A DNA stretch of 33,070 bases from Methylobacterium platani (GTDB taxonomy: Bacteria > Pseudomonadota > Alphaproteobacteria > Rhizobiales > Beijerinckiaceae). Below are positions 23,985-31,975 of this stretch, piece after piece; positions within the stretch are counted from its first letter, which is position 1; each line of letters opens with the position of its first letter. Location: the NCBI RefSeq assembly GCF_001653715.1, contig NZ_LWHQ01000061.1, forward strand, positions 32,960 through 66,029. The letters run 5' to 3'. The translations under genes were made by a program, and so were the position numbers. The notes under the pieces are model-generated. The model ran no database searches. It saw nothing but the letters and a program-made list of their open reading frames with translations, and was not told the DNA's origin.

Positions 23985-24305
23985 CGGTCTCGTCGGTCCG
24001 TCGTCGCGGGGTCGTCACGGAGGGCGGAGGCAGGGACCGGACCGCGAAGGGCCGATCCTCAAGGCACGGCACCTTCGCGCGGGTGGGTCCGGGGTGCAAC
24101 AGGCGGCTGGCGCGGGGGCGCCCGGCCGCGCGGCCGGTTCCGTTGGCCCGGCCCTTGCTGGCACCGGTCCCGGGCACGACCGGTCGCGCGGTCCGCAAGG
24201 TCATGCGCAGAACGCCCCGCCCGGGGCGCGCCGCCATCCCCAGCCTCGCCCTTGACGTGATGATCGCGGTGGCGGACTAGGTCGATGCCCAATAGGAGAG
24301 CACGA
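23985..24305. other. Divergent intergenic region dgcN / importer
   Basis: These 321 bp between divergent start codons hold no coding sequence I can support. They contain one promoter-like pair near the right end (reported separately). The centre is GC-rich with short GGCCGG/CCGGTC repeats. No perfect long palindrome was found. Confidence 0.6.
24252..24280 (+). promoter_or_regulatory. Putative promoter of the amino-acid importer
   Basis: TTGACG (24252-24257) and GACTAG (24275-24280) are spaced 17 bp, and the start codon lies 25 bp further on. TTGACG is a good -35; the -10 is weak. The AGGAGAG ribosome binding site at 24294-24300 follows. Confidence 0.4.
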
Positions 24306-25217
24306 ATGCGTTTGAGAAGCCTGCTTCCCGTCCTGCTCGCCGGCCTGGCGGCCTCCGCCGGGACCGCCTCGGCCCAGGACCTGACCGGGACGCTGAAGAA
24401 GATCAAGGAGACCGGGCAGATCACGCTGGGCTACCGCGATTCCTCGGTGCCGTTCTCCTATCTCGACAACAACCAGAAGCCGGTCGGCTTCGCGATGGAC
24501 ATCTGCTACAAGATCGTCGACGCGGTGAAGGCCGACCTCAAGCTCGACAAGCTCGAGGTGAAGCTGAACCCGGTGACCTCGGCGACGCGCATCCCGCTGA
24601 TCGCCAACGGCACGGTGGACCTCGAGTGCGGCTCGACCACCAACAACGTCGAGCGGCAGAAGCAGGTCGCCTTCACCAACACCCACTTCCTCACCGCCAA
24701 CCGCTTCGTCGCCAAGAAGTCGAGCGGCCTGACGAAGTTCGAGGACCTGAAGGGCAAGACCGTCGTGTCGACCTCCGGCACCACGAACATCAAGCAGATC
24801 AACGAGTACAACGCCGAGAAGAAGCTCGGCATCACGATCCTGCCGGCCAAGGACCACGCCGAGGCGTTCCTGATGGTCGAGACCGGCCGCGCCGCCGCCT
24901 TCGTGATGGACGACGTGCTGCTCGCCTCGCTCGCCGCCTCCTCCAAGGATCCCGGCGCCTACGCGATCTCGACCGACGCCCTGTCGAAGCCCGAGCCCTA
25001 CGGCATCATGCTGCGCAAGGACGACGCCCCGTTCAAGAAGGTCGCGGACGCCGCCACCGCCGCCTTCTACAAGAGCCCGGAGAGCAAGGTCGTCTACGAC
25101 AAGTGGTTCATGAAGCCGATCCCGCCGCGGGACATCAACCTGAACCTGCCGATGAGCGAGGCGCTGCAGCACGCCTTCGCCAAGCCGAGCGACAGCCCGG
25201 ACCCGGCCGCCTACTGA
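24306..25217 (+). CDS. gltI: Glutamate/aspartate-type ABC transporter binding protein
   Basis: This 303-residue periplasmic family 3 binding protein has a Sec signal peptide (MRLRSLLPVLLAGLAASA, cleavage near ASA-Q at about 23-24). Ligand-site segments match GltI: GYRDSSVPFSYLD, GFAMDICYKIVDAV, TSATRIPLIANGTVDLECGSTTNN (read in short pieces), and a late FVMDDVLLASLAA. The ATG at 24306 follows AGGAGAG; an in-frame start at 24285 is less likely. It heads the operon with permeases and ATPase. The conserved SATRIP and ECGSTTNN pattern favours acidic amino acids such as L- or D-glutamate and aspartate. Confidence 0.93.
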   Translation: MRLRSLLPVLLAGLAASAGTASAQDLTGTLKKIKETGQITLGYRDSSVPFSYLDNNQKPVGFAMDICYKIVDAVKADLKLDKLEVKLNPVTSATRIPLIANGTVDLECGSTTNNVERQKQVAFTNTHFLTANRFVAKKSSGLTKFEDLKGKTVVSTSGTTNIKQINEYNAEKKLGITILPAKDHAEAFLMVETGRAAAFVMDDVLLASLAASSKDPGAYAISTDALSKPEPYGIMLRKDDAPFKKVADAATAAFYKSPESKVVYDKWFMKPIPPRDINLNLPMSEALQHAFAKPSDSPDPAAY

Positions 25218-25232
25218 GCTGACGCCCGGCGC

Positions 25233-25251
25233 CGCCCCTCCCGCAGGGGCG
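25233..25251 (+). terminator. Stem-loop after the binding-protein gene
   Basis: CGCCCCT (25233-25239) and AGGGGCG (25245-25251) form a perfect 7-bp stem with a 5-nt loop, 15 bp after the stop. It lies in a 152-bp gap before the permease gene. Such intercistronic hairpins usually let the binding protein be made in excess over membrane parts. No T-tract is present. Confidence 0.5.
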
Positions 25252-25369
25252 CCGCCGCCCGGTTGCAGCCTCCCCGGCACGTTTTCCCTGTGCCCTCGAC
25301 CGCGCCCCGCCTCGTCCGGGCCGGAAAACCGTATACCATCGGACCTCAGGCGGACCCGGAAGTCAGGGC

Positions 25370-26089
25370 ATGAACTACAACTGGAACTGGGGCATCTTCT
25401 TCGAGGCCTCGCCCGAGGGGACCGGCACCTACGCCGACATGCTGCTGTCGGGCCTGATGTGGACGATCCTCACGGCGCTCTGCGCCTGGGTCGTCGCCTT
25501 CGCGGTCGGCTCGGTCGTCGGCGTGCTGCGCACCCTGCCGAGCCGGGCCGCGCAGGCGGTCGGCAACGCCTATGTCGAGCTGTTCCGCAACATCCCGCTG
25601 CTCGTGCAGATGTTCCTGTGGTACTTCGTGCTGCCCGAGGTGCTGCCGGAATCCTGGGGCACCTGGCTCAAGCAGCTCCCGGACGCCCCGTTCTACACCG
25701 CCGTGGTGTGCCTCGGCTTCTTCACCGCCTCGCGCGTCGCCGAGCAGGTGCGGGCCGGCATCCAGGCCCTGCCGCGGGGCCAGCGCATGGCCGGCACGGC
25801 GCTCGGGCTCACCACCGCCCAGACCTACCGCTACGTGCTGCTGCCCAACGCCTACCGCATCATCCTGCCGCCGCTGACCTCCGAGTTCCTCAACAACCTG
25901 AAGAACACGTCGGTGGCGCTGACCATCGGCCTCCTGGAGCTCACCGCCCGGGCCCGCGCGATGCAGGAATTCTCGTTCCAGGTCTTCGAGGCCTTCACCG
26001 CCGCGACGATCATCTACATCATCATCAACCTGCTGGTGGTGACCGTGGCCGGCGTGATCGAGCGCCGCGTCGCGGTGCCGGGCCGTTGA
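25370..26089 (+). CDS. gltJ: Glutamate/aspartate ABC transporter permease 1
   Basis: This 239-residue inner-membrane permease of the HisMQ/GltJ type begins MNYNWNWGIFFEASPEG, characteristic of GltJ. It has about five membrane segments. Family motifs include VELFRNIPLLVQMFLWYF and the coupling loop QRMAGTALGLTTAQTYRYVLLP. CAGGG precedes the ATG closely. It follows gltI after a hairpin-bearing gap and precedes gltK by 29 bp. It is half of the heterodimeric channel. Confidence 0.93.
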   Translation: MNYNWNWGIFFEASPEGTGTYADMLLSGLMWTILTALCAWVVAFAVGSVVGVLRTLPSRAAQAVGNAYVELFRNIPLLVQMFLWYFVLPEVLPESWGTWLKQLPDAPFYTAVVCLGFFTASRVAEQVRAGIQALPRGQRMAGTALGLTTAQTYRYVLLPNAYRIILPPLTSEFLNNLKNTSVALTIGLLELTARARAMQEFSFQVFEAFTAATIIYIIINLLVVTVAGVIERRVAVPGR

Positions 26090-26118
26090 TCCTTTAGCGT
26101 TTCGGGCAGGATCCTGCG

Positions 26119-26811
26119 ATGTTCTCGAATTTCGACTTCGGCGTCATCCTGAATTCCTGGCGCTACCTGTTCCTCGACGGGATGACCTTCACGCTGACGC
26201 TGACCGCTCTCGCGGCGGTCGGCGGCGTGATCCTCGGCACGCTGATCGCCATGATGCGGCTCTCGGGCCTGCCGGTGCTGCCGCAGATCGCCAAGGTCTA
26301 CGTCAACTTCATGCGCTCGCTGCCGCTGGTGCTGGTGATCTTCTGGTTCTACTTCCTGGTGCCGTATATCGGGCAGTGGATCATCGGGGCCGAGCGGCCG
26401 ATCCAGGTCGGCGCGTTCTCGTCCTCGCTCATCACCTTCACGCTGTTCGAGGCGGCCTACTTCTCGGAGATCATGCGGGCGGGCATCCAGTCGATCCCGA
26501 AGGGCCAGGGCGCGGCGGCCTCGGCGCTCGGCCTGACCTACTGGCAGTCGATGGGCAGCGTCATCCTGCCCCAGGCCTTCCGCAACATGCTGCCGGTGCT
26601 GCTGACCCAGACCATCGTGCTGTTCCAGGACACGTCGCTGGTCTACGTCCTGTCGATCACCGACTTCCTCGGCGCCGCCTCGAAGATCGCGCAGCGCGAC
26701 GGGCGCCTGGTCGAGATGTACCTGTTCGCCGCCGTGGTCTACTTCACCGTCTGCTTCATCGCCTCGCTCCTGGTGCGCCGCCTGCAGCGCCGGGTCGCCA
26801 TCATCCGATAG
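26119..26811 (+). CDS. gltK: Glutamate/aspartate ABC transporter permease 2
   Basis: The 230-residue partner permease has an N-terminal FDFGVILNSWRYLFLDGM, about five membrane segments, and motif MRSLPLVLVIFWFYFLVPY. The coupling loop is GQGAAASALGLTYWQSMGSVILPQ (ALGLT and VILPQAFRNMLP as key parts). It ends in a basic tail RRLQRRVAIIR. The ATG has GCAGGA upstream. It lies 11 bp before the ATPase gene. Confidence 0.93.
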   Translation: MFSNFDFGVILNSWRYLFLDGMTFTLTLTALAAVGGVILGTLIAMMRLSGLPVLPQIAKVYVNFMRSLPLVLVIFWFYFLVPYIGQWIIGAERPIQVGAFSSSLITFTLFEAAYFSEIMRAGIQSIPKGQGAAASALGLTYWQSMGSVILPQAFRNMLPVLLTQTIVLFQDTSLVYVLSITDFLGAASKIAQRDGRLVEMYLFAAVVYFTVCFIASLLVRRLQRRVAIIR

Positions 26812-26822
26812 GGTTTGCCGCC

Positions 26823-27680
26823 ATGACCTCCTCCGCGATGCCGCCCGTCAGCCCCGTTCCGGAGCCGCAGGCCGCGGTCGACGCGGCGCCGGGCACCGGC
26901 CCCGTCGGCACCCTGCTCACCGAGCGCCCGCCCGTGCCGGCGACCACCGGGCCGATGATCGCCATCGACGGCGTCTCGAAGTGGTACGGCGACTTCCAGG
27001 TGCTGACGAACTGCACCACCTCCGTCACCAAGGGCGAGGTGGTGGTGGTCTGCGGCCCCTCGGGCTCCGGCAAGTCGACGCTCATCAAGTGCGTCAACGC
27101 CCTCGAGCCGTTCCAGAAGGGCCAGATCACCGTCGACGGCACCAAGATCGCCGACAAGAAGACCAACCTGCCCAAGCTCCGCTCGCGGGTCGGCATGGTG
27201 TTCCAGCACTTCGAGCTGTTCCCGCACCTGTCGATCACCGACAACCTCAGCCTCGCCCAGCGCAAGGTGCTCGGCCGGAGCCGGGACGAGGCGGAGGCCA
27301 AGGGTCTCGCGCTGCTCGAGCGGGTCGGCCTCAAGGCCCACGCCCACAAGTTCCCGGGCCAGCTCTCCGGCGGCCAGCAGCAGCGTGTCGCCATCGCCCG
27401 GGCGCTCGCCATGAACCCGATCGTGATGCTGTTCGACGAGCCGACCTCGGCCCTCGACCCCGAGATGGTCGGCGAGGTGCTGGACGTCATGGTCGAGCTC
27501 GCCCGCGAGGGCATGACCATGATGGTCGTCACCCACGAGCTGGGCTTCGCCCGCGAGGTCGCCGACACCGTGGTCTACATGGACCAGGGCGGCATCGTCG
27601 AGGCGGGCACGCCGGCCGAGGTCTTGGGGGGCCCGCGCGAGGCCCGCACCCGCAGTTTCCTCTCGGCGGTGATCGGCTGA
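26823..27680 (+). CDS. gltL: Glutamate/aspartate ABC transporter ATPase
   Basis: This 285-residue polar-amino-acid ABC ATPase has Walker A GPSGSGKST (about 80-88), a Q-loop in GMVFQHFELFPH, signature LSGGQQQR, Walker B VMLFDEP and H-switch VVTHE. It has a 44-residue Pro/Ala-rich N-terminal tail that typical GltL (about 241 residues) lacks. An ATG at 26955 would remove this tail and give MIAIDGVSKWYG, the usual start. The first ATG is kept because it lies 11 bp after gltK with AGGG upstream. The choice is uncertain. It is followed by a second binding protein 28 bp later. Confidence 0.93.
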   Translation: MTSSAMPPVSPVPEPQAAVDAAPGTGPVGTLLTERPPVPATTGPMIAIDGVSKWYGDFQVLTNCTTSVTKGEVVVVCGPSGSGKSTLIKCVNALEPFQKGQITVDGTKIADKKTNLPKLRSRVGMVFQHFELFPHLSITDNLSLAQRKVLGRSRDEAEAKGLALLERVGLKAHAHKFPGQLSGGQQQRVAIARALAMNPIVMLFDEPTSALDPEMVGEVLDVMVELAREGMTMMVVTHELGFAREVADTVVYMDQGGIVEAGTPAEVLGGPREARTRSFLSAVIG

Positions 27681-27708
27681 GAGTTTTCACGATGTCGAGG
27701 AGGTTCTG

Positions 27709-28536
27709 GTGAAGCGTCTGATCGCGATCGGTCTCATGGGCCTGTCCGCCACGGTGGCCGTGGCGCAGGAGGCCCCGAAGGCCGCCCTGCCGCCGGAGAT
27801 CGCCAGGAGCGGCACGATCAAGGTCGCGATCGTGCCGAACTATCCGCCGATGGAGTTCAAGGACCCGGCGACCGGCCAGCTCACCGGCTTCGACGTCGAT
27901 CTCGGCGACGCCCTGGGCAAGACGCTCGGCGTCAAGCTCGCCTGGCAGGAGACGAGCTTCGACCAGATGATGCCGGCGCTGAGCACGGGGCGGGTCGACA
28001 TGATCCTGTCCGGCATGACCGACCTCGCGACCCGGCACGAGACCGCGACCTTCGTCGACTACCTGCGCAGCGGCCCGCAATTCTTCGTCCGCAAGGCCCG
28101 CGCGGGCGAGCTCAAGGACATGACCTCGCTCTGCGGCAAGAAGGCCGGGGCGAGCCGGCGCACCTCGTTCCCGCGCGAGATCGCCGCCTGGAGCGAGCAG
28201 AACTGCAAGGACAACCCGGTGGTGTTCGTCGGCACCGAGGGCTCGGCCGATGCCCGCACCCAGCTCAAGCAGGGCCGCATCGACGCCGCGGTCCAGGGCA
28301 ACGAGACCCTGCCCTACGTGATGGGGCTGGAACCCGACACCTACCTCGCCCTCGGCACCCCGATCGCCCTGCAATATACCGGCATCGCGATTCCCGTGAA
28401 GGAGACCGGCCTGCAGCAGGCGATGGCCGGCGCCCTCGACGCGCTCATCGCCGACGGGACCTACAAGGCGCTCCTGGAGAAGTGGAAGCTCACCGAGAAC
28501 GGCGTCGACAAGGCCGTGATCAACGGCGGGAAGTAG
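27709..28536 (+). CDS. Second family 3 ABC binding protein
   Basis: The 275-residue periplasmic protein has a GTG start (GAGGAGG upstream) and a Sec signal (MKRLIAIGLMGLSATVAVA, cleavage near AVA-Q at 19). Family 3 features are GTIKVAIVPNYPPMEFKD, GFDVDLGDALGK, MMPALSTGRVDMILSGMTD, and late TGIAIPVKETG. It differs clearly from GltI at the ligand-site segments, so it likely binds another solute. No second permease set is near, so it probably shares GltJKL. It contains two cysteines, in SLCGKK and EQNCKDN, that could form a disulfide. Confidence 0.9.
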   Translation: MKRLIAIGLMGLSATVAVAQEAPKAALPPEIARSGTIKVAIVPNYPPMEFKDPATGQLTGFDVDLGDALGKTLGVKLAWQETSFDQMMPALSTGRVDMILSGMTDLATRHETATFVDYLRSGPQFFVRKARAGELKDMTSLCGKKAGASRRTSFPREIAAWSEQNCKDNPVVFVGTEGSADARTQLKQGRIDAAVQGNETLPYVMGLEPDTYLALGTPIALQYTGIAIPVKETGLQQAMAGALDALIADGTYKALLEKWKLTENGVDKAVINGGK

Positions 28537-28577
28537 AAACGCCCATCAACCGCCATTCCCCAAGAAGAACGCGGGGT

Positions 28578-28725
28578 CCCCTCTCCCGTTTGGGAGAGGG
28601 GCAGGGGTGAGGGTGCTACGGTTCTGAGTTAAGCTCGCAGTGCCGAGCTGCCAGCACCACGGTCTGAGCTTTACGATGAAGTTCGCCACCCTCACTCCCG
28701 ACCCCTCTCCCACGCGGGCGAGGGG
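28578..28725. repeat. Inverted repeat with nested hairpins
   Basis: The left arm (28578-28615) and right arm (28687-28725) are about 38-nt imperfect reverse complements. Each arm itself folds: CCCCTCTCCC/GGGAGAGGGG around GTTT at 28578-28601, and a one-mismatch stem at 28702-28725. This motif type (gagagggg-caggggtgagggtg) is widespread between genes in proteobacteria. It splits the second binding protein from the NodB-like gene and may end or dampen transcription. Confidence 0.8.
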
Positions 28726-28801
28726 AGCGCGCGAGTTCGTCGACACCGGCGCCCGGGAGATCCGCAGTTCCCGACCGCACAACCCCGAAAGTCCCCAACC
28801 C

Positions 28802-29680
28802 ATGAACCGCGCCGCCCTCGACAGCATCCCGCTCACCCCCGCCAACCTCGCGGCGCCCGCCCCCGACTATCCCTGGCCCGCGCCCTACCGCTCGGCGATG
28901 TTCCTCTCCTTCGACGTCGATGCCGAGAGCGCCTGGACCAGCAAGGACGCAGGCCACGCCGAGCGCCTCGTCACCATGAGCTACGGCGCCTACGAGGCGC
29001 GGGTCGGCACGCCGAAGCTCCTCGAACTCCTCGACCAGCGCGGCCTCAAGGGTACCTTCTTCATCACCGGGTGGGCCGTCGACGCCTATCCGGCGATGGC
29101 CGAAGCGATCGTGAAGGCAGGCCACGAGATCGGGCACCACGGCTACCACCACCTGATGCCGGATCCCGGCGCGCCCTTCATCGAGGAGGAGGTGGAGCGG
29201 GGCTTCGAGACCCTGAAGCGCCGCCTCGGCGTGGTGCCGACGGGCTACCGCGCCCCCTACGGCGAGTTCACCGAATCCTTGCGCCAGATCCTGGTGAAGC
29301 ACGGCATCGTCTATACCTCGTCCTTCCGCGACGACGTCCGGCCCTACCGCCACGTCCTCGCGGACGGCCGCCCCGGCCCGATCGAGCTGCCGGTGACGGC
29401 GAGCTACGACGACTGGATGCACGGCCTCTCGACCCGCTTCAGCCCGCGCTCGATCTTCCCCAAGGAGCACGTCCTGTCGCTGTGGAAGGACGAGCTCGAC
29501 GAGATCCGCGACTGGGGTGCGATGGTGACGACGGTGCTGCATCCCCAGTGCAGCGGCCGGCCGATGCGCCTGCGCCTGCTGCGCGAGTTCCTCGCCTACG
29601 CGCAGGACTGCCCGGATGTGTGGATCACCACCGGCGCGGCGATCGCCGAGAACTTCCTGACCCACGAGAGGGCGGCGTGA
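28802..29680 (+). CDS. NodB-fold hydrolase (polysaccharide deacetylase / cyclic imidase-like)
   Basis: This 292-residue cytosolic protein has the NodB-homology fold of the PuuE/HP0310 subgroup. Motif 1 is SFDVDAES (D38, D40), motif 2 GHEIGHHGYHH (H112-H117 region), motif 3 GYRAPYGEF (R150-G154). The DVD variant and lack of signal peptide are typical of members acting on cyclic imides or allantoin, not on cell-wall glycans. The ATG at 28802 is chosen; an upstream in-frame start would read through the inverted repeat. GTGA overlap with the next gene shows coupling. The substrate is inferred as an imide or amide ring. Confidence 0.87.
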   Translation: MNRAALDSIPLTPANLAAPAPDYPWPAPYRSAMFLSFDVDAESAWTSKDAGHAERLVTMSYGAYEARVGTPKLLELLDQRGLKGTFFITGWAVDAYPAMAEAIVKAGHEIGHHGYHHLMPDPGAPFIEEEVERGFETLKRRLGVVPTGYRAPYGEFTESLRQILVKHGIVYTSSFRDDVRPYRHVLADGRPGPIELPVTASYDDWMHGLSTRFSPRSIFPKEHVLSLWKDELDEIRDWGAMVTTVLHPQCSGRPMRLRLLREFLAYAQDCPDVWITTGAAIAENFLTHERAA

Positions 29681-31053
29681 CGACGACGGCGCTCTTCGGC
29701 TCCTGGATCCTCACCCGCCGGGACGGGGCTGCGCGCATCGAGCGCGACCGCTGGGTGCTGATCGAGGGCGACCGGATCGCCGCGATCACCGCCGACCGGC
29801 CGGCGGCCGACACCACCTGCGACCGGCCGGGCCGCCTCGTGCTGCCCGGCCTGATGAACCTGCACAACCACTGCTTCAGCGAGGCGATCGCCCGCTCGCA
29901 CACCGAGGACGGGCGCGGGCGGAAGGGCGGCAGGAGCATCGTCTACACGGTGCTGCTGCCGCTCTCGAAGACCGCGCTGACCGTGCTGTCGCCCGGGGAG
30001 CGCCTGGCGGTGGCGCGGCTCGGCATCCTCCAGCTCCTGAAGGGCGGCGCCACCACGGTGATGGAGCCGTTCCGGAACGGCCTCCCCGAGATGTTCGCGG
30101 CGGCCGAGGAGATGGGCCTGCGCTTCTACGGCGCGCCCTACCTGTTCTCGACCGCCGACGCCAAGGCCGGCCCGGACGGACGGGTGGCGTATGCCGGCGA
30201 CGACGGCGCGGCCGATCTCGCGGCCTGGAACGCGCTCCACGCCCGCTGGGAGGGCAGGGCGAACGGGCGCATCCGCCTCGCGATGAGCCCGCACGCCACC
30301 GATACCTGCGGCCCGGACCTGCTGCGCGCCTGCGCCGCCCGGGCGCGGGAGCTCGGCGTGCCGATCACCACCCACCTCGCCCAGAGCGACGACGAGGTCG
30401 CGACGATCCGGGCCCGCTACGACGGGCGCAGCCCGGCCGAGTACCTCGACTGGCTCGGCCTGCTGGCGCCGGACCTGCTCGCCGCCCATTGCATCGCCAG
30501 CAGCGACGACGACCTGCGCCTGATGGCGGCGCGCGGCGCCACGGTGCTGAACTGCCCGCGGGTCTTCGCCCGGGCCGGACGCACCGCCGCCTTCGGGCGC
30601 TTCGCCGCCCACGGCATCCGCACGCTGGTCGGCACCGACGGCTACAACATGGACCTGCTGGGTGAGCTCAACGCCGCCTCGCTGATCTCGAAGATCGCCG
30701 CCGGCCGGGCCGAGGTGGCGGATTCCGCCGCCCTCGTCGACGCGGTGACGGGGCAGGCCGCCGCGGCGATCCGGCGGCCCGATCTCGGCGTGCTGGCGCC
30801 CGGCGCCAGGGCCGACCTGACGGTGGTCGACATGACCCACCCGCACCTGCAGCCGCTGCACGATCCCCTGCGCGCCCTGATCGCGCTCGCCAACCGCGCC
30901 GACATCGCCCAGGTGATCGTCGACGGCCGGATCCTCGTCGACGAGGGCCGGTACCTCGCCGGCGACGAGGCGGCGATCACCCGCGAGGGCGCCGCCGCGA
31001 TCGAGCGGATCTGGGACCTGCCGGAGGCTCGCGCCGCCTTCGAGGAGGCCTGA
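29677..31053 (+). CDS. Metal-dependent amidohydrolase/deaminase (TrzA/AtzA/SsnA-like)
   Basis: The 458-residue amidohydrolase-superfamily enzyme has metal ligands in LHNH (H63, H65), TTHLAQ (H233), AAHCI (H271) and VGTDGYN (D321). A C-terminal composite beta-domain (GARADLTVVDMTHPHLQPLHDP and following) fits cytosine-deaminase-like and chlorohydrolase-like subtypes. A one-metal deaminase is likely. The GTG start overlaps the NodB-like stop (GTGA, 29677-29680). Together the two could process a heterocycle stepwise; this is inference. It ends 2 bp before the convergent DapA-like gene. Confidence 0.9.
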   Translation: MTTTALFGSWILTRRDGAARIERDRWVLIEGDRIAAITADRPAADTTCDRPGRLVLPGLMNLHNHCFSEAIARSHTEDGRGRKGGRSIVYTVLLPLSKTALTVLSPGERLAVARLGILQLLKGGATTVMEPFRNGLPEMFAAAEEMGLRFYGAPYLFSTADAKAGPDGRVAYAGDDGAADLAAWNALHARWEGRANGRIRLAMSPHATDTCGPDLLRACAARARELGVPITTHLAQSDDEVATIRARYDGRSPAEYLDWLGLLAPDLLAAHCIASSDDDLRLMAARGATVLNCPRVFARAGRTAAFGRFAAHGIRTLVGTDGYNMDLLGELNAASLISKIAAGRAEVADSAALVDAVTGQAAAAIRRPDLGVLAPGARADLTVVDMTHPHLQPLHDPLRALIALANRADIAQVIVDGRILVDEGRYLAGDEAAITREGAAAIERIWDLPEARAAFEEA

Positions 31054-31055
31054 CC

Positions 31056-31946
31056 TCAACCGAGGTCGAGCGCCTGCATCACCTCCGCCACCCGGGCCCG
31101 GGCCTCCGCGCCGAGCGGCAGGATCGGGCGCGGTGGCACGGCCTGGGTGAGATCGAGGAGGCTGGCGCAGGCATAGATCACCCGCAGGCTCGAATATTCC
31201 CGGAACAGCGCCCAGAGCGGTTCGAGCCGGGCATCGAGCCGCCGCGCCTCCGCCGCTTCGCCGGCCCGCACGGCGCGCAGGATCGCGACGCCGACCTGCG
31301 GAAACAGTCCCGCGACGACGCTGTACCAGGCGTCCGCCCCGGCGAGCAGCGCCTCGGTCACGGTCCAGTCGCCGCTATAGCCGAGGGAGAAGCACGGCGG
31401 CACGGCGGCGCGCAACGCGGCCAGGTGCCCGGCCACGGCCTCCCGCTCCTGGCCCGGGCTCTTCACCGCGACGATCCCCGGTACCCGGCTCAAGCGGCCG
31501 ACCAGCGCCGGCCCGAACCGGAAATGCGTCGTCGAGGGATTGTCGTAGAGGCAGAGCGGCAGGCCGCTCTCCCGCGCCACCGCGGCGCAATGCTCGAACA
31601 CCTCGTCGTCGGTGAGCGGCGTGTAGGAGACGGCCGCGAGCAGCCCGGCCGCGGCCCCCGCCGCCCGCGCATCCTGCGCCAGCCGCACCGCTTCGTCGGT
31701 CCGCAGCGCGCCGATTCCGACCAAGATCGGTACGTGCACGCCGGCCTCGTCGAGCGCGGCCTCGAGTGCCCGCCGGCGCTCCTGGCGAGTCAGATACGGG
31801 TAGGATCCGGTGCTGCCGAGGAGACCGATCGAATCGACGCCGGCCTCGCACAGCCGGGCGACGAGCCGGCGCAGGGCCGGGAGGTCGGCGCGGCCGTCGG
31901 CGTCCATCGGCGTGATCGGGAAGGCGGAGAGGCCGGAGAGGTGCAC
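31056..31946 (-). CDS. DapA-family aldolase/lyase
   Basis: This 296-residue TIM-barrel enzyme of the dihydrodipicolinate synthase / N-acetylneuraminate lyase family has GSTGSYPYL (loop for the alpha-keto acid), CLYDNPSTT (Y134) and the Schiff-base lysine in GIVAVKSPG (K162). The GTG at 31946 is chosen because AGGAAGGA lies about 8 nt upstream and it gives the standard N-terminus. An ATG at 31976 overlaps the lysE stop (TGATG) and would add 10 residues, so it remains possible. It is not a clear DapA by its active-site loop (GSTGS, not GTTGE). The substrate is unknown; pyruvate-forming cleavage or condensation is likely. Confidence 0.87.
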   Translation of the reverse strand: MHLSGLSAFPITPMDADGRADLPALRRLVARLCEAGVDSIGLLGSTGSYPYLTRQERRRALEAALDEAGVHVPILVGIGALRTDEAVRLAQDARAAGAAAGLLAAVSYTPLTDDEVFEHCAAVARESGLPLCLYDNPSTTHFRFGPALVGRLSRVPGIVAVKSPGQEREAVAGHLAALRAAVPPCFSLGYSGDWTVTEALLAGADAWYSVVAGLFPQVGVAILRAVRAGEAAEARRLDARLEPLWALFREYSSLRVIYACASLLDLTQAVPPRPILPLGAEARARVAEVMQALDLG

Positions 31947-31975
31947 GGGAGCTGTCCTTCCTGTCGGGTCGGGCA

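Noticed and set aside
22978..24237. In-frame upstream extension of dgcA to 746 residues
   Set aside because: It overlaps dgcN in another frame; the GTG overlapping the dgcN stop gives the normal length and N-terminus.
25332..25337. TATACC as a separate promoter for gltJKL
   Set aside because: No acceptable -35 lies 16-18 bp upstream; the hairpin at 25233-25251 explains the gap better.
28640..28801. Upstream start of the NodB-like gene
   Set aside because: It would translate the inverted repeat; the repeat motif reads LTPDPSPTRARG, a frequent false extension.
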